This document shows, piece after piece, positions 43,132-52,333 of a stretch of DNA of 64,000 nt. The stretch comes from Flavobacterium collinsii. Lineage in GTDB: Bacteria; Bacteroidota; Bacteroidia; Flavobacteriales; Flavobacteriaceae. Where the stretch lies: assembly GCF_902804485.1 (NCBI RefSeq), contig NZ_CADCST010000078.1, forward strand, positions 1 to 64,000, written 5' to 3'. The translations under genes and the position numbers were made by a program. Below the pieces are notes generated by a model. The model had not been told where the DNA came from, searched no databases, and saw only the letters and a program-made list of their open reading frames with translations. Position 1 is the stretch's first letter, and every line of letters starts with the position of its first letter.

Positions 43132-44277
43132 TTAAAATCGCTCTATTGCTTCTTGTACTTTTTCCTCTTTCACACACAATGAGAATCTGATATAACCTTC
43201 ACCGTTGCTTCCAAAAATGGTTCCCGGCGTGATGAAAATATGTTTCTCATATAATATCTCGTCAATGAACTTTTCTGATGATTCAATTCCTTCCGGAAGT
43301 TTTGCCCAAACAAAAAGTCCAACCCCCTCTTTATACACTTTGCAACCTAATTTTTCGGCTAACTTTTCCGTTAGTTCTCTACGGCGTCTGTAAATTTTGT
43401 TTTGATCTTCAAACCATGATTTATCACAATTCAAAGCTGCTACTGCACCCTTTTGAATTCCGTAGAACATACCGCTATCCATGTTACTTTTTACTTTTAG
43501 AATTGCATCAATAATTTCAGGATTTCCTAAAACCATCCCCACTCTCCAGCCTGCCATGTTAAACGTTTTACTTAATGAATTCAATTCTAAAGCCACTTCT
43601 TTTGCACCGTCAATTTGCAATAAACTCATTGGGTTATCATTCAAAACAAAACTATACGGATTATCGTTAACTAATAATATCTTGTGTTTTTTAGCAAAAG
43701 CAACCAATTTTTCAAATAACGCCAGACTTCCCCTTGCTCCTGTTGGCATGTGCGGGTAGCCCAACCACATAATTTTTACTTTCTCCAGCTCTAATTTTTC
43801 TAAAGCTTCAAAATCCGGCTCCCACGCATTTGCTTCTGTCAAATCATAATAAACCGGAACTGCCCCAACCAAATTGGTTACCGAAGTATAAGTTGGGTAA
43901 CCCGGATTCGGAATTAAAACATGATCGCCTTCATTTAAAAACGCCAACGAGATATGCATTATTCCTTCTTTCGAACCCATCAAAGGTAAAATTTCATTAT
44001 TCGGATTCAACGCAACACCAAACTGGTTCTGATAAAAATCAGCCATTCCTTTTCTCAATTCCGGCAATCCCTGATAACTCTGATAGCCATGTCCGTTTTC
44101 ATCCTGAATTGCTGCGGCTACCGCTTCAATTACTGCTTTTGACGGACTCAAATCAGGGCTTCCGATTCCCATATTGATAATAGGTTTTCCTTCAGATTGC
44201 AGTTGACGAACTTCTCTTAATTTTGAGGAGAAGTAGTATTCTTCAACTGTATCTAATCGTTTTGCTGTTGTTATCAT
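43132..44277 (-). CDS. Class I/II PLP-dependent aminotransferase (aromatic operon)
   Basis: A 381-residue fold-type I aminotransferase. SKTFNMAGWRVGMVLG near residue 224 carries the Schiff-base Lys and the phosphate-binding Arg. NPYSFVLN and GYPHMPTGARG lie in the expected order before it. I start at 44277 rather than 44319, because the extra 14 residues derive from a GCTTTAGG-type repeat. Its operon position between pheA and tyrA suggests it transaminates phenylpyruvate and 4-hydroxyphenylpyruvate to Phe and Tyr. A LL-diaminopimelate-like annotation is also possible from sequence alone. Confidence 0.85.
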   Translation of the reverse strand: MITTAKRLDTVEEYYFSSKLREVRQLQSEGKPIINMGIGSPDLSPSKAVIEAVAAAIQDENGHGYQSYQGLPELRKGMADFYQNQFGVALNPNNEILPLMGSKEGIMHISLAFLNEGDHVLIPNPGYPTYTSVTNLVGAVPVYYDLTEANAWEPDFEALEKLELEKVKIMWLGYPHMPTGARGSLALFEKLVAFAKKHKILLVNDNPYSFVLNDNPMSLLQIDGAKEVALELNSLSKTFNMAGWRVGMVLGNPEIIDAILKVKSNMDSGMFYGIQKGAVAALNCDKSWFEDQNKIYRRRRELTEKLAEKLGCKVYKEGVGLFVWAKLPEGIESSEKFIDEILYEKHIFITPGTIFGSNGEGYIRFSLCVKEEKVQEAIERF

Positions 44278-44342
44278 TTTTTTTTCTGCTTTAGGCTTTA
44301 AGCTATATGCTTTAGGCACTTTTTAAATTTTCTAATTTTAAG

Positions 44343-44366
44343 GCTTCGACTTCGCTAAGCCTGATA
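44343..44366 (+). repeat. Dispersed 24-nt repeat, copy 3
   Basis: GCTTCGACTTCGCTAAGCCT and a GATA end, in the aminotransferase-pheA spacer. It stands beside TTTAGGCTTTAAGCTATATG, another low-complexity phrase that generates a false N-terminal extension of the aminotransferase. Confidence 0.55.
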
Positions 44367-44418
44367 ATCTAACTTTAAACCTTTGGAATTTGGAATTTCA
44401 GTATTGAAATTTCCTTTT

Positions 44419-45246
44419 TTAAGGCTTGGTATTTTTATATTCTCCTAATACTTTAAAAAATTCTGCCATAATGTTTAATAACGATTTGGCTTTTGCAAAA
44501 TCTTCGTATTTCTCGAATGTTACGTCTACGAAAAACGAATATTTCCAGGGTGTTTCAATTTTTGGAAGCGATTGAATTTTTGTCAAATTCAATTTGCAGT
44601 CACTCATTACATTTAAGACTGCTGCCAAACTTCCTCTTTTGTGATCCAGTTCAAATTTGATCGATGCCCTGTTGATTTCATTTTCGGGCAGAAATGAATT
44701 CTGTTTTTTAATAATCACAAAACGGGTCATGTTGTTTTTGATCGTTTGAATTTCAGGAGCGATAATCTCTAAATTGTACATTTCAGAAGCCGTTTTACTG
44801 GCAATCGCTGCAATTCCTGTCAATTGTTTTTCCTGAATTCTTCTGGCAGTCTCAGCCGTATCTTTATCCTCAACCAACTTAATGTTTGGATATTGTTTCA
44901 GGAAATCCATACATTGTAACAAGGCCATCGGATGCGAATGAACCTCTTTTATATCTTCAATTTTCTGCCCTTTTAAAACCATTAAGTTTTGATGAATGTT
45001 CAAATAATGCTCTCCAATAATGTGAATATTATTCTTGTCAATCAAAGCATAATTCGGAATAATTGGCCCTGCAATCGAGTTTTCAATCGCCATTACTGCC
45101 TGATCCGATTTTCCTGAAAGCAGACTATCGATTAATTCTTCAAAAGATAAACATTCATCAATGTCCACATTTTCAGAGAAATACTCATTCACTACCTGAT
45201 GATGAAAAGATCCTTTAATACCTTGTATTGCAATTTTCGTTGTCAT
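44419..45246 (-). CDS. pheA: Prephenate dehydratase
   Basis: A 275-residue enzyme converting prephenate to phenylpyruvate. The catalytic domain spans about 1-180, with IQGIKGSFHHQVVNEYF near residue 7, MAIENSIAGPI near 56 and NNMTRFVIIKK near 167-177 (the TRF motif). A C-terminal ACT domain (about 190-270, with KRGSLAAVLNVM) gives allosteric control by Phe. It is first in the operon pheA-aminotransferase-tyrA-DAHP synthase/chorismate mutase. Directly upstream lies a leader peptide and an attenuator hairpin whose U-tract ends 6 nt before the start codon. Confidence 0.93.
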   Translation of the reverse strand: MTTKIAIQGIKGSFHHQVVNEYFSENVDIDECLSFEELIDSLLSGKSDQAVMAIENSIAGPIIPNYALIDKNNIHIIGEHYLNIHQNLMVLKGQKIEDIKEVHSHPMALLQCMDFLKQYPNIKLVEDKDTAETARRIQEKQLTGIAAIASKTASEMYNLEIIAPEIQTIKNNMTRFVIIKKQNSFLPENEINRASIKFELDHKRGSLAAVLNVMSDCKLNLTKIQSLPKIETPWKYSFFVDVTFEKYEDFAKAKSLLNIMAEFFKVLGEYKNTKP

Positions 45247-45252
45247 ATATTC

Positions 45253-45281
45253 AAAAAAAAATCCTGATTTGCATCAGGATT
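45253..45281 (-). promoter_or_regulatory. Attenuator terminator of the Phe/Tyr operon
   Basis: On the minus strand AATCCTGAT, GCAA loop, ATCAGGATT (9-bp perfect stem) followed by T8-9. The U-tract ends 6 nt before the pheA ATG. The 5' arm and one adjacent base can instead pair with AGGATTGT inside the leader peptide gene (plus 45328-45335), forming an 8-bp antiterminator with plus 45276-45283. Confidence 0.88.
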
Positions 45282-45312
45282 GTATATTAGTTTTATTTGT
45301 ATTTTAATTTTC

Positions 45313-45393
45313 TCAAATAACCATAGCACAATCCTCACTTCTACTAAAGAAGAAATAAAAAGAGTTGCTAAAATAAAAACGGTTATTAGTCAT
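45313..45393 (-). CDS. Aromatic-rich leader peptide of the Phe/Tyr operon
   Basis: A 26-codon frame beginning at the ATG at 45393 and ending at TGA 45313. Codons 6-16 read RFYF-SNS-FYFFF apart from the first Arg: six Phe and two Tyr within eleven positions. This is the hallmark of ribosome-mediated attenuation: starvation stalls the ribosome on the Phe/Tyr run and frees the downstream antiterminator. AATAACC (plus 45381-45387, start of the leader) can pair with GGTTATT at its end (plus 45316-45322), the classical 1:2 pairing that would promote termination. The promoter lies 30 nt upstream. Confidence 0.85.
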   Translation of the reverse strand: MTNNRFYFSNSFYFFFSRSEDCAMVI

Positions 45394-45422
45394 TTTGTTT
45401 GTGTTTTTCAATAAATTCTTTG

Positions 45423-45453
45423 CGAATGTATAAATTATTTTTACTGTACCAAA
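45423..45453 (-). promoter_or_regulatory. Promoter of the pheA operon leader
   Basis: Minus strand TTTG (plus 45450-45453), exactly 19 nt, TACATTCG (plus 45423-45430), one mismatch to TAnnTTTG. Transcription would start about 20 nt before the leader-peptide ATG. Confidence 0.75.
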
Positions 45454-45723
45454 AAAAATAATACATTTTATGAAACAAAAAAGGATTTCTTAACAAATTT
45501 ATGATGTTTTGTACGATAATATAAAAATATCCGCTTAAAATGAGATATTTACAATTGCGTTTTTGAAAAACTCTAAGTTTTATTTGCCACGAATTCCCGA
45601 ATTAGTGCAAGTCATTGTCATTTTACAATTCAATTTCCCGAATTAAATCAATGTTTTCGTTACTCCTAGCCATTCCGAGGAATGACAAACTAGACGAAAA
45701 TATCGTTATGTAAATAATTAGCC
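45454..45723. other. Remainder of the pheA-DUF1501 gap
   Basis: The whole gap 45247-45807 is 561 nt. This part has AT-rich sequence, a GCCACRRATT-family copy at 45586-45610, and no coding sequence. It separates the pheA leader promoter from the structured element at 45724. Confidence 0.5.
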
Positions 45724-45798
45724 TAGCCCCGATTGAAGTGGAAATCCTTTTGTGCCGGGGTTCGGCACAAAAGATTGTAACGAAAAGCGGGAATAGCT
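45724..45798 (+). ncRNA. Structured dispersed element, copy 2
   Basis: Same flanks as copy 1 at 532-609 (TAGCCCCGAT, GAAGTGGAAATCC, AAAAGATTG, AACGAAAAGCGGGA). The inner stem reads CTTTTGTGCCG, GGGTT loop, CGGCACAAAAG: different bases from copy 1 but still fully paired. It ends 10 nt from the DUF1501 stop, on the opposite strand, so its minus-strand version may also act as terminator for that operon. Confidence 0.6.
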
Positions 45799-45807
45799 TC
45801 TAAAAAA

Positions 45808-46974
45808 CTAAAACAATGCAGAAACCGGTGCATTCTTAATCCCAATTTTAGTATAATCAAAATTCATTTTTTGCTGTAGTAATGAAGCATAAACACTTCT
45901 GAAATCAATTTCATATTTTAAATCCCCATTATCCAAATTAGATAAATCGGGGTTCTTACCTAAAATTGTTCCTCGGTTGTTTCCGCCAATTATAAACATT
46001 GGCGCGGCAGTTCCATGATCTGTACCGTTTCCATTATCTTTTACACGTCTTCCAAATTCAGAAAACACCACAACTGTTACATTCTCTAGCAACTTTGACT
46101 GTTTCAAATCCTGATAAAAACTGTACAAAGCGTCGTTCAAATCCGCTAATTTCTTTTCATGTATAGCAAGTTGATTGTCATGCGTATCAAATCCGCCTAA
46201 CGAAGTATAATACACTTTTGAATTTAAGTTTCCTTTGATCAGTCGACCAATCCATTCCAGGTTCTTAGACAATTCTGTCTTAGGATAACTAATTTCCGAC
46301 TTGGATTTCGCCAATGCTTTCTGAATTTCATCAGATCCTTCTGTAACCGAATTGGCTATTTTTCGAACAAAATCCAATTGCGGATTATCAGACAAGGTTA
46401 CATTTTCTTCTTTATCAGATTTCACTTTAAATCGATTTGGATCTTTTACCGTGATAGAATTGGGTTCATTTCCTTTCAATGCCAGATTATCTATCGAATC
46501 CAGATTTATTCCTGCGGTTGCCTGATGCCCGTCGCACTGCAAATCTAAATAACGTCCCAACCAGCCTTCATTAATGTATTTATTAGAATCTGTGGCCGTT
46601 TGCCAAATTTCCTGACTTCTAAAATGTGACCGAATAGGTTCGGGATATCCAACATTCTGAATTACGGTCAAATCACCATTTTGCTGCATTTGAGCAAAAT
46701 CTTTTAAAGACGGATGAAAAGCCATTCCTTTATTTTTCCCAATGACAGCATCTTTATTCAAAGCTATTTTAGTACGTAAATCATAATACAATGGATTATC
46801 ATACGGAATGAAAGTATTCAAACCGTCATTTCCTCCATTTAACTGAACAAACACAACACATTGCTCGCCGATTATCAGATTACCCTGCGAACCAAATGCA
46901 TGTAAAAAATCAGGAAGCACCAGCATTCCGCCGGTAAGAGTTCCTGTAAGCGTTAGAAAATTTCTTCTGTTCAT
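45808..46974 (-). CDS. DUF1501-family exported protein
   Basis: A 388-residue protein with a Tat-like signal (MNRRNFLTLTGTLTGG). The family is related to sulfatase/alkaline phosphatase-fold proteins. GRRVKDNGNGTDHGTAAPMF near residue 309 is characteristic, as is FVQLNGGNDGLNTFIPYD near 42. It is coded 12 nt downstream of the DUF1800 gene, an arrangement conserved widely in Bacteroidetes and Planctomycetes. Partnership is likely but the function is unknown. Its stop codon lies beside the structured repeat element. Confidence 0.85.
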   Translation of the reverse strand: MNRRNFLTLTGTLTGGMLVLPDFLHAFGSQGNLIIGEQCVVFVQLNGGNDGLNTFIPYDNPLYYDLRTKIALNKDAVIGKNKGMAFHPSLKDFAQMQQNGDLTVIQNVGYPEPIRSHFRSQEIWQTATDSNKYINEGWLGRYLDLQCDGHQATAGINLDSIDNLALKGNEPNSITVKDPNRFKVKSDKEENVTLSDNPQLDFVRKIANSVTEGSDEIQKALAKSKSEISYPKTELSKNLEWIGRLIKGNLNSKVYYTSLGGFDTHDNQLAIHEKKLADLNDALYSFYQDLKQSKLLENVTVVVFSEFGRRVKDNGNGTDHGTAAPMFIIGGNNRGTILGKNPDLSNLDNGDLKYEIDFRSVYASLLQQKMNFDYTKIGIKNAPVSALF

Positions 46975-46986
46975 AATTACAGCTTT

Positions 46987-48384
46987 CTAAATTAATTGAT
47001 ATTCGGGTAGTTTGGCTATATAATTAAAGAGTCGGATTACAGCAAAATTGGCATGCTCCTCCTTTGGATCAAAATCGTATTTAAGTAAGTTCTCCATGTC
47101 TTTTTGCACCGAATCATTTACTTTAAACAATAATGTGTTTGACAGATCAGTGATGATCGTTTTGTTATTTCCGTTGGTATCAAAGTCAATTTTTACTTCA
47201 ACTTTTTCAAATTCTGATTTTGGTTTTTCAGTTTCGGCAGTCATCGTATTCAGAACTTTTCGGGTAATACTTCTCCCGCTGCAAAGCAAATCGGCGGTAT
47301 TGTTGCGCTGCAGGTAAATTTGAGAGGTCAGCCAGGAATTGCCCCCATCCCAACCTTTTACATTAACCTGGTTGTATAAATCCATTCCTTGCTGCTTCAG
47401 AAAGAACAGAATCATCCCATCGTCAAGATCATCGATATGCAACTCGTCCAGTAACTGCAAAATATAAACTAAAGGATCTTTGATTTTTGTTCCTGAATTT
47501 TCTTTCTTATACTCTTCGGTAAAGATCTTAGTCAATAAAGGCTGGATTTCAAATTTCACTTTTCTAAAATAATCCCCATAATAAGTCACCAGATCTTCGG
47601 GTGGATTGTCATACACAAACCATTCGAGGATTTTCCGGGTAATCAGGTACGGAATGTTTTTCTGTTCAAAAATAATATCGACCAAATCATCTGCTTTCCA
47701 GTTTCCGGTTTTACCAAAATAGGTTTTATCACTGTTATCTTCAGCAAACTTCCTGTAGGCAGCTCTGTTGTCTCCATAATTTAGCCCTGCCAAAGCTCTT
47801 GCTCCGTTTTTAATATCACTTTCGGTATAGTTTCCGATTCCGATGGTGAACAATTCCAATAATTCACGACTGAGGTTCTCGTTGTATTTCCCTTTTTTGT
47901 TATCGACATTATCAAGGTATTTCACCATTGCATTCGATTTTAGGATTTGCTTGGTGAGTTCTTTAAAGTTTCCAAAGGCATGTTCACGCAAAATCATATT
48001 GTGCTGGTAAATCCAGTAGTTGACTTTTACTTTCTGCGTGGTGGATACAAAATGATTGTGCCAGAAACAAACCATGTTTTCACGTAGCGGAAATTCATCA
48101 TTACGCATTTTACCAATCCACCACTTTTTTAGTTCTACTGCCGAATAGATTTCTTTCTTTAGGACTTTCTTTTTTTCTTCTGAATCTGCGGTTTTAATCG
48201 ATTCGCGAAGCTCTTTGAGTTCTAATAATGTCTTAGGATCATCCTCTAAAAAAGCGGGGAGCTGTGTGTCAAATTTGGATTCATAGGAATGTTTTAGAAA
48301 TTTTTCTAATCCCATTTTTTCAATTGCATCGGATTCTTTTCCGGAAAAACCCAATCGTAACGACCAAAGATTGCTTTTTTTCAT
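46987..48384 (-). CDS. DUF1800-family protein
   Basis: A 465-residue protein of the DUF1800 family. ENMVCFWHNHFVSTTQKV near residue 103 and YLDNVDNKKGKYNENLSRELLELF near 155 hold the conserved His and Glu residues. No signal peptide is obvious at this start, though a longer start upstream is not available. It forms a two-gene unit with the DUF1501 gene (gap 12 nt). Biochemistry unknown. Confidence 0.85.
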   Translation of the reverse strand: MKKSNLWSLRLGFSGKESDAIEKMGLEKFLKHSYESKFDTQLPAFLEDDPKTLLELKELRESIKTADSEEKKKVLKKEIYSAVELKKWWIGKMRNDEFPLRENMVCFWHNHFVSTTQKVKVNYWIYQHNMILREHAFGNFKELTKQILKSNAMVKYLDNVDNKKGKYNENLSRELLELFTIGIGNYTESDIKNGARALAGLNYGDNRAAYRKFAEDNSDKTYFGKTGNWKADDLVDIIFEQKNIPYLITRKILEWFVYDNPPEDLVTYYGDYFRKVKFEIQPLLTKIFTEEYKKENSGTKIKDPLVYILQLLDELHIDDLDDGMILFFLKQQGMDLYNQVNVKGWDGGNSWLTSQIYLQRNNTADLLCSGRSITRKVLNTMTAETEKPKSEFEKVEVKIDFDTNGNNKTIITDLSNTLLFKVNDSVQKDMENLLKYDFDPKEEHANFAVIRLFNYIAKLPEYQLI

Positions 48385-48622
48385 AATTCAGAAATTATTA
48401 CAATAAGACTTGACTTTCTCTTAAAGGTTTAATGGAAGGTTCTGAGGTACTTAGATACTAAGGTGCTAAGTTTTAAAATCTTTGGTAATAATTAGAACGG
48501 GGAATTTTCCGGGATATTGTAATGACAAAGATTGTCAATTTTGATTGTAGAATGGATTAAAATCCATCGCTACAATATAATTTGTTCCTTCGGAACGTTA
48601 TCAAAAAATGCTGTAAAATAAA
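48385..48622. other. Intergenic region with repeat copies upstream of the DUF1800 gene
   Basis: The gap 48385-48708 is 324 nt. It holds TGAGGTTCTGAG-family copy 2 at 48438-48485. It also holds a hairpin ATGGATT AAA ATCCAT flanked by TGTAG and CTACA near 48548-48576, and GTTCC TTC GGAAC near 48588-48601. No gene is evident. Confidence 0.5.
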
Positions 48623-48651
48623 AAAGCAGCTATCGAAACGATAACTGCTTT
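48623..48651 (-). terminator. Terminator of nrdA
   Basis: A 13-bp stem (AAAGCAGTTATCG on the minus strand with one U-G pair), loop of 3, and a T-rich tract after it. It lies 58 nt past the nrdA stop. Confidence 0.85.
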
Positions 48652-48708
48652 TATAAATTAAGAAAAAATCTTTCTTCTTTATTCTATTCTCTTTATTCTA
48701 ATAAAAAA

Positions 48709-51102
48709 TTAAGATCCACACATTTCGCAATCTTCAGGGTCTGCTGCTTGTGCTTTTAAAAGCATTGCTTTATAATCCTCAACGCTGATTGCTTCCGTTT
48801 CTGCAACTAATGTTGGAGCTGTTTCTTCTTTTTTATCGTTGTTCAGCGTGAACTTAATCGCATCAACTGCTGATTTTGTTCTTAGGTAATACATTCCTGT
48901 TTTTAAACCTGATTGCCAAGCGTAGAAGTGCATTGATGTTAATTTAGAATAGTTAGCATCTTGCATGAACAAGTTCAAAGACTGTGATTGGTCAATGAAG
49001 TAACCTCTTTGGCGTGACATATCGATAATGTCTTTCATCGACATTTCCCAAACTGTTTTATAAAGATCTTTCAGCTCTTGCGGAATAATATCAATATTTT
49101 GAACTGATCCATTATGACGCATAATTTCCTGTTTCAAATCTTCGTTCCATAAACCAAGTTTTACTAAATCTTCCAGTAAGTGCTTGTTTACTACGATGAA
49201 TTCTCCAGACAATACACGACGTGTGTAAATGTTTGATGTATAAGGTTCGAAAGCTTCGTTATTTCCAAGAATCTGTGAAGTCGAAGCAGTTGGCATTGGC
49301 GCTACTAACAATGAGTTACGAACTCCGTGCTCCATTACTTCTTTTCTTAAAGATGCCCAGTCCCAACGGCCTGATAATTCTTCATCTTTCAATCCCCACA
49401 TATTGTATTGAAATTCTCCCTGAGACATTGGAGAACCCGCAAAAGTTGAATACGGTCCTTCTTCTTTCGCCATTTCCATAGAAGCGGTTACGGCTGCGAA
49501 GTATAATGTTTCGAAAATTTCCTGATTTAATGCTTTTGCCTCATCACTTGTAAAAGGCATACGCAACATGATAAAAGCGTCTGCCAAACCTTGCACCCCT
49601 AATCCTACCGGACGGTGACGAAGGTTAGAGTTTTCGGCTTCTTTAACAGGATAGTAATTTCTGTCGATTACTTTGTTTAGGTTACGAGTTACACGTTTGG
49701 TAACATTGTAAAGTGCTTCGTGATCGAATTTACCGTTATCAATAAACATTGGCAACGAAATAGAAGCCAGGTTACAAACTGCAATTTCATCTTTAGAAGT
49801 ATACTCCATAATTTCAGTACACAAGTTAGACGAACGAATAGTTCCTAAGTTCTTGTGGTTTGATTTACGGTTTGCCGCATCTTTATACAGCATATAAGGC
49901 GTTCCGGTTTCGATTTGTGATTCCAGAATTTTCTCCCATAGCTCACGAGCACGGATTGTTTTTCTACCTTTTCCTCTAAATTCATAATCCAGATACAATG
50001 CTTCAAACTCTTCTCCATAAACATCATACAGACCAGGACACTCGTTAGGACACATTAAAGTCCAGGTAGTATCTTCCTGTACACGTTTCATGAATAAATC
50101 AGAAGTCCACATTGCGAAGAATAAATCCCTTGCACGCATTTCTTCTTTTCCTGTATTTTTCTTTAAATCCAAGAATTCGAAAATATCAGCATGCCAGGTT
50201 TCGATGTAAATAGCAAAACTTCCTTTACGTTTTCCACCACCCTGATCTACATAACGAGCAGTATCGTTGAATACTCTCAACATCGGAACAATTCCGTTTG
50301 AAGTTCCGTTTGTACCGCGAATGTACGATCCGGTCGCACGAACGTTATGAATTGAAAGGCCAATTCCTCCCGCTGATTGCGAGATTTTAGCGGTTTGTTT
50401 TAAAGTATCATAAATACCATCAATACTATCATCCTGCATGGCCAAAAGGAAACAAGAAGACATTTGAGGTTTTGGAGTTCCTGCATTGAACAACGTTGGT
50501 GTTGCATGCGTGAAGAACTTTTTAGACATTAAGTCGTACGTCTCAATTACAGATTTTAAATCATCAAGGTGAATACCAACCGAAACACGCATCAACATAT
50601 GTTGTGGTCTTTCAACGATTTTACCATTAATTTTCAGCAAGTAAGAACGCTCTAAAGTTTTAAAACCAAAATAGTCGTAATTAAAATCTCTTGTATAAAT
50701 GATATGAGAATCTAAGAAAGCTGAGTTTTCCTGAATTACTTTAAATACTTCATCCGAAAGTAACGGAGCATCCTGTCCATTTCTTGGATTTACGTAATTG
50801 TACATATCTTTCATCGTTTCTGAGAACGATTTCTTGGTATTTGAATGTAGATTTGAAATTGCCACACGCGCTGCCAGTTGTGCATAATCAGGATGCGCAA
50901 TAGTCATAGAAGCCGCCGTTTCTGCTGCAAGATTATCTAATTCAGAAGTCGAAACCCCGTCATACAATCCCTCGATAACTCTCATGGCTACCTTAACAGG
51001 ATCTACAAGTTCATTTAAACCGTAACACAATTTTTTGATTCTTTCTGTAATCTTATCAAACATTACCGGCTCTTTATGGCCATCTCTTTTTACTACATAC
51101 AT
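48709..51102 (-). CDS. nrdA: Ribonucleoside-diphosphate reductase alpha subunit (class Ia)
   Basis: A 797-residue R1 subunit that reduces ribonucleotides. An N-terminal ATP-cone (about 1-90, opening [16 protein letters not shown]) precedes the ten-stranded barrel core (about 140-740). [19 protein letters not shown] near 240 and [13 protein letters not shown] near 425 belong to the core. The C-terminal CEMC pair, four residues before the end, takes electrons from thioredoxin or glutaredoxin. Its sequence resembles eukaryotic R1 more than E. coli NrdA. It is separated from nrdB by 253 nt with hairpins. nrdB is transcribed first. Confidence 0.94.
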   Translation of the reverse strand: MYVVKRDGHKEPVMFDKITERIKKLCYGLNELVDPVKVAMRVIEGLYDGVSTSELDNLAAETAASMTIAHPDYAQLAARVAISNLHSNTKKSFSETMKDMYNYVNPRNGQDAPLLSDEVFKVIQENSAFLDSHIIYTRDFNYDYFGFKTLERSYLLKINGKIVERPQHMLMRVSVGIHLDDLKSVIETYDLMSKKFFTHATPTLFNAGTPKPQMSSCFLLAMQDDSIDGIYDTLKQTAKISQSAGGIGLSIHNVRATGSYIRGTNGTSNGIVPMLRVFNDTARYVDQGGGKRKGSFAIYIETWHADIFEFLDLKKNTGKEEMRARDLFFAMWTSDLFMKRVQEDTTWTLMCPNECPGLYDVYGEEFEALYLDYEFRGKGRKTIRARELWEKILESQIETGTPYMLYKDAANRKSNHKNLGTIRSSNLCTEIMEYTSKDEIAVCNLASISLPMFIDNGKFDHEALYNVTKRVTRNLNKVIDRNYYPVKEAENSNLRHRPVGLGVQGLADAFIMLRMPFTSDEAKALNQEIFETLYFAAVTASMEMAKEEGPYSTFAGSPMSQGEFQYNMWGLKDEELSGRWDWASLRKEVMEHGVRNSLLVAPMPTASTSQILGNNEAFEPYTSNIYTRRVLSGEFIVVNKHLLEDLVKLGLWNEDLKQEIMRHNGSVQNIDIIPQELKDLYKTVWEMSMKDIIDMSRQRGYFIDQSQSLNLFMQDANYSKLTSMHFYAWQSGLKTGMYYLRTKSAVDAIKFTLNNDKKEETAPTLVAETEAISVEDYKAMLLKAQAADPEDCEMCGS

Positions 51103-51190
51103 AAGCTTACTATTTTAGTTATTGAAAAAATGAAAGACTCTGGAATAACGATTTCCAAAGCTTAAACATTGTGTGTTTCTTAATTATTTT

Positions 51191-51212
51191 TTGAGAATTG
51201 TAGGATTCTCAA
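51191..51212. other. Hairpin in the nrdB-nrdA spacer
   Basis: TTGAGAAT, 6-nt loop, ATTCTCAA (8-bp stem) in the 253-nt spacer. A palindrome TTTTAGTG-TC-CACTAAAA lies at 51325-51342 next to the nrdB end. Neither has a U-tract on the minus strand, so they may be a processing or regulatory site rather than terminators. Confidence 0.4.
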
Positions 51213-51355
51213 TAGTTGTCTGTTTCCAATCCGAAAAACAGATTGAAAGGCATTAAAAATTGTTCTTGAATCAACGATTTGGGATGAAGATTCAATCTTA
51301 AAAATGATTTATTTTTTTAGTGTTTTTTAGTGTCCACTAAAACTATTCTTGTTGT

Positions 51356-52333
51356 CTAAAAATCTGCATCAAATGAAATTTTCTGAGCATCACTGTCTGT
51401 GTTCATTACACCTGACTTTTGATACTCCGCAACACGTTTTTCAAAGAAATTGGTTTTTCCCTGAAGAGAGATCATGTCCATAAAATCAAACGGATTCGCT
51501 GATCCATACACACGCTCACAACCTAATTCTACTAATAATCGATCTGCAACAAACTCTAAATATTGCGTCATTAAAGTAGCATTCATTCCTATTAAGCTTA
51601 CCGGAAGAGATTCTGTAACAAACTCTCTTTCGATATTTAAAGCATCAACAATGATTTCTTTAATTCTGTCTTTTGGTACTTTATTTACCAGGTGATGATT
51701 GTGCAGGTGTACTGCGAAATCACAGTGTACGCCTTCATCACGTGAAATCAACTCGTTCGAAAAAGTCAAACCTGGCATTAAACCACGTTTTTTTAACCAA
51801 TAAATAGAACAGAAAGCACCTGAGAAAAAGATCCCTTCCACTGCTGCAAAAGCAATTAGTCTTTCGGCAAATGAATCGGATTCGATCCATTTTAAAGCCC
51901 ATTCCGCTTTTTTACCAATCGCAGGAAAAACTTCCAAAGCATTAAACAATTCTGCTTTCTCTGCTTCATCTTTTACATAAGTATCAATTAACAAAGAATA
52001 CGTTTCACTATGTATATTTTCCATCATGATCTGGAAACCATAGAAAAATTTAGCTTCGGCATATTGAACTTCATTTACAAAGTTCTCAGCAAGGTTTTCA
52101 TTTACAATTCCATCCGAAGCTGCAAAGAATGCTAAAATGTGTTTGATAAAATATCTTTCGTCGTCACTTAACTTATTATTCCAGTCCGTCAAATCCTGGT
52201 GCAAATCGATTTCTTCTGCAGTCCAGAAACTAGCCTCCATCTTTTTGTACCATTCCCAAATATCATGATGTTTAATAGGAAAAATAACGAAACGATTTTT
52301 ATTTTCTTGTAATATTGGCTCGACTTGTGACAT
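51356..52333 (-). CDS. nrdB: Ribonucleoside-diphosphate reductase beta subunit (class Ia)
   Basis: A 325-residue R2 subunit holding the di-iron/tyrosyl radical. D74, E105, H108 and the radical Tyr Y112 line up with the E. coli D84-E115-H118-Y122 pattern ([16 protein letters not shown]). The second-half ligands are in [12 protein letters not shown] and in [20 protein letters not shown] and [14 protein letters not shown] closely match eukaryotic R2. The C-terminal SFDADF contacts R1. It is first in the nrdBA unit. Confidence 0.94.
   Translation of the reverse strand: MSQVEPILQENKNRFVIFPIKHHDIWEWYKKMEASFWTAEEIDLHQDLTDWNNKLSDDERYFIKHILAFFAASDGIVNENLAENFVNEVQYAEAKFFYGFQIMMENIHSETYSLLIDTYVKDEAEKAELFNALEVFPAIGKKAEWALKWIESDSFAERLIAFAAVEGIFFSGAFCSIYWLKKRGLMPGLTFSNELISRDEGVHCDFAVHLHNHHLVNKVPKDRIKEIIVDALNIEREFVTESLPVSLIGMNATLMTQYLEFVADRLLVELGCERVYGSANPFDFMDMISLQGKTNFFEKRVAEYQKSGVMNTDSDAQKISFDADF

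Noticed and set aside
44278-44319. 14-residue N-terminal extension of the aminotransferase
   Set aside because: It is encoded by a GCTTTAGGC low-complexity phrase, with no family support.
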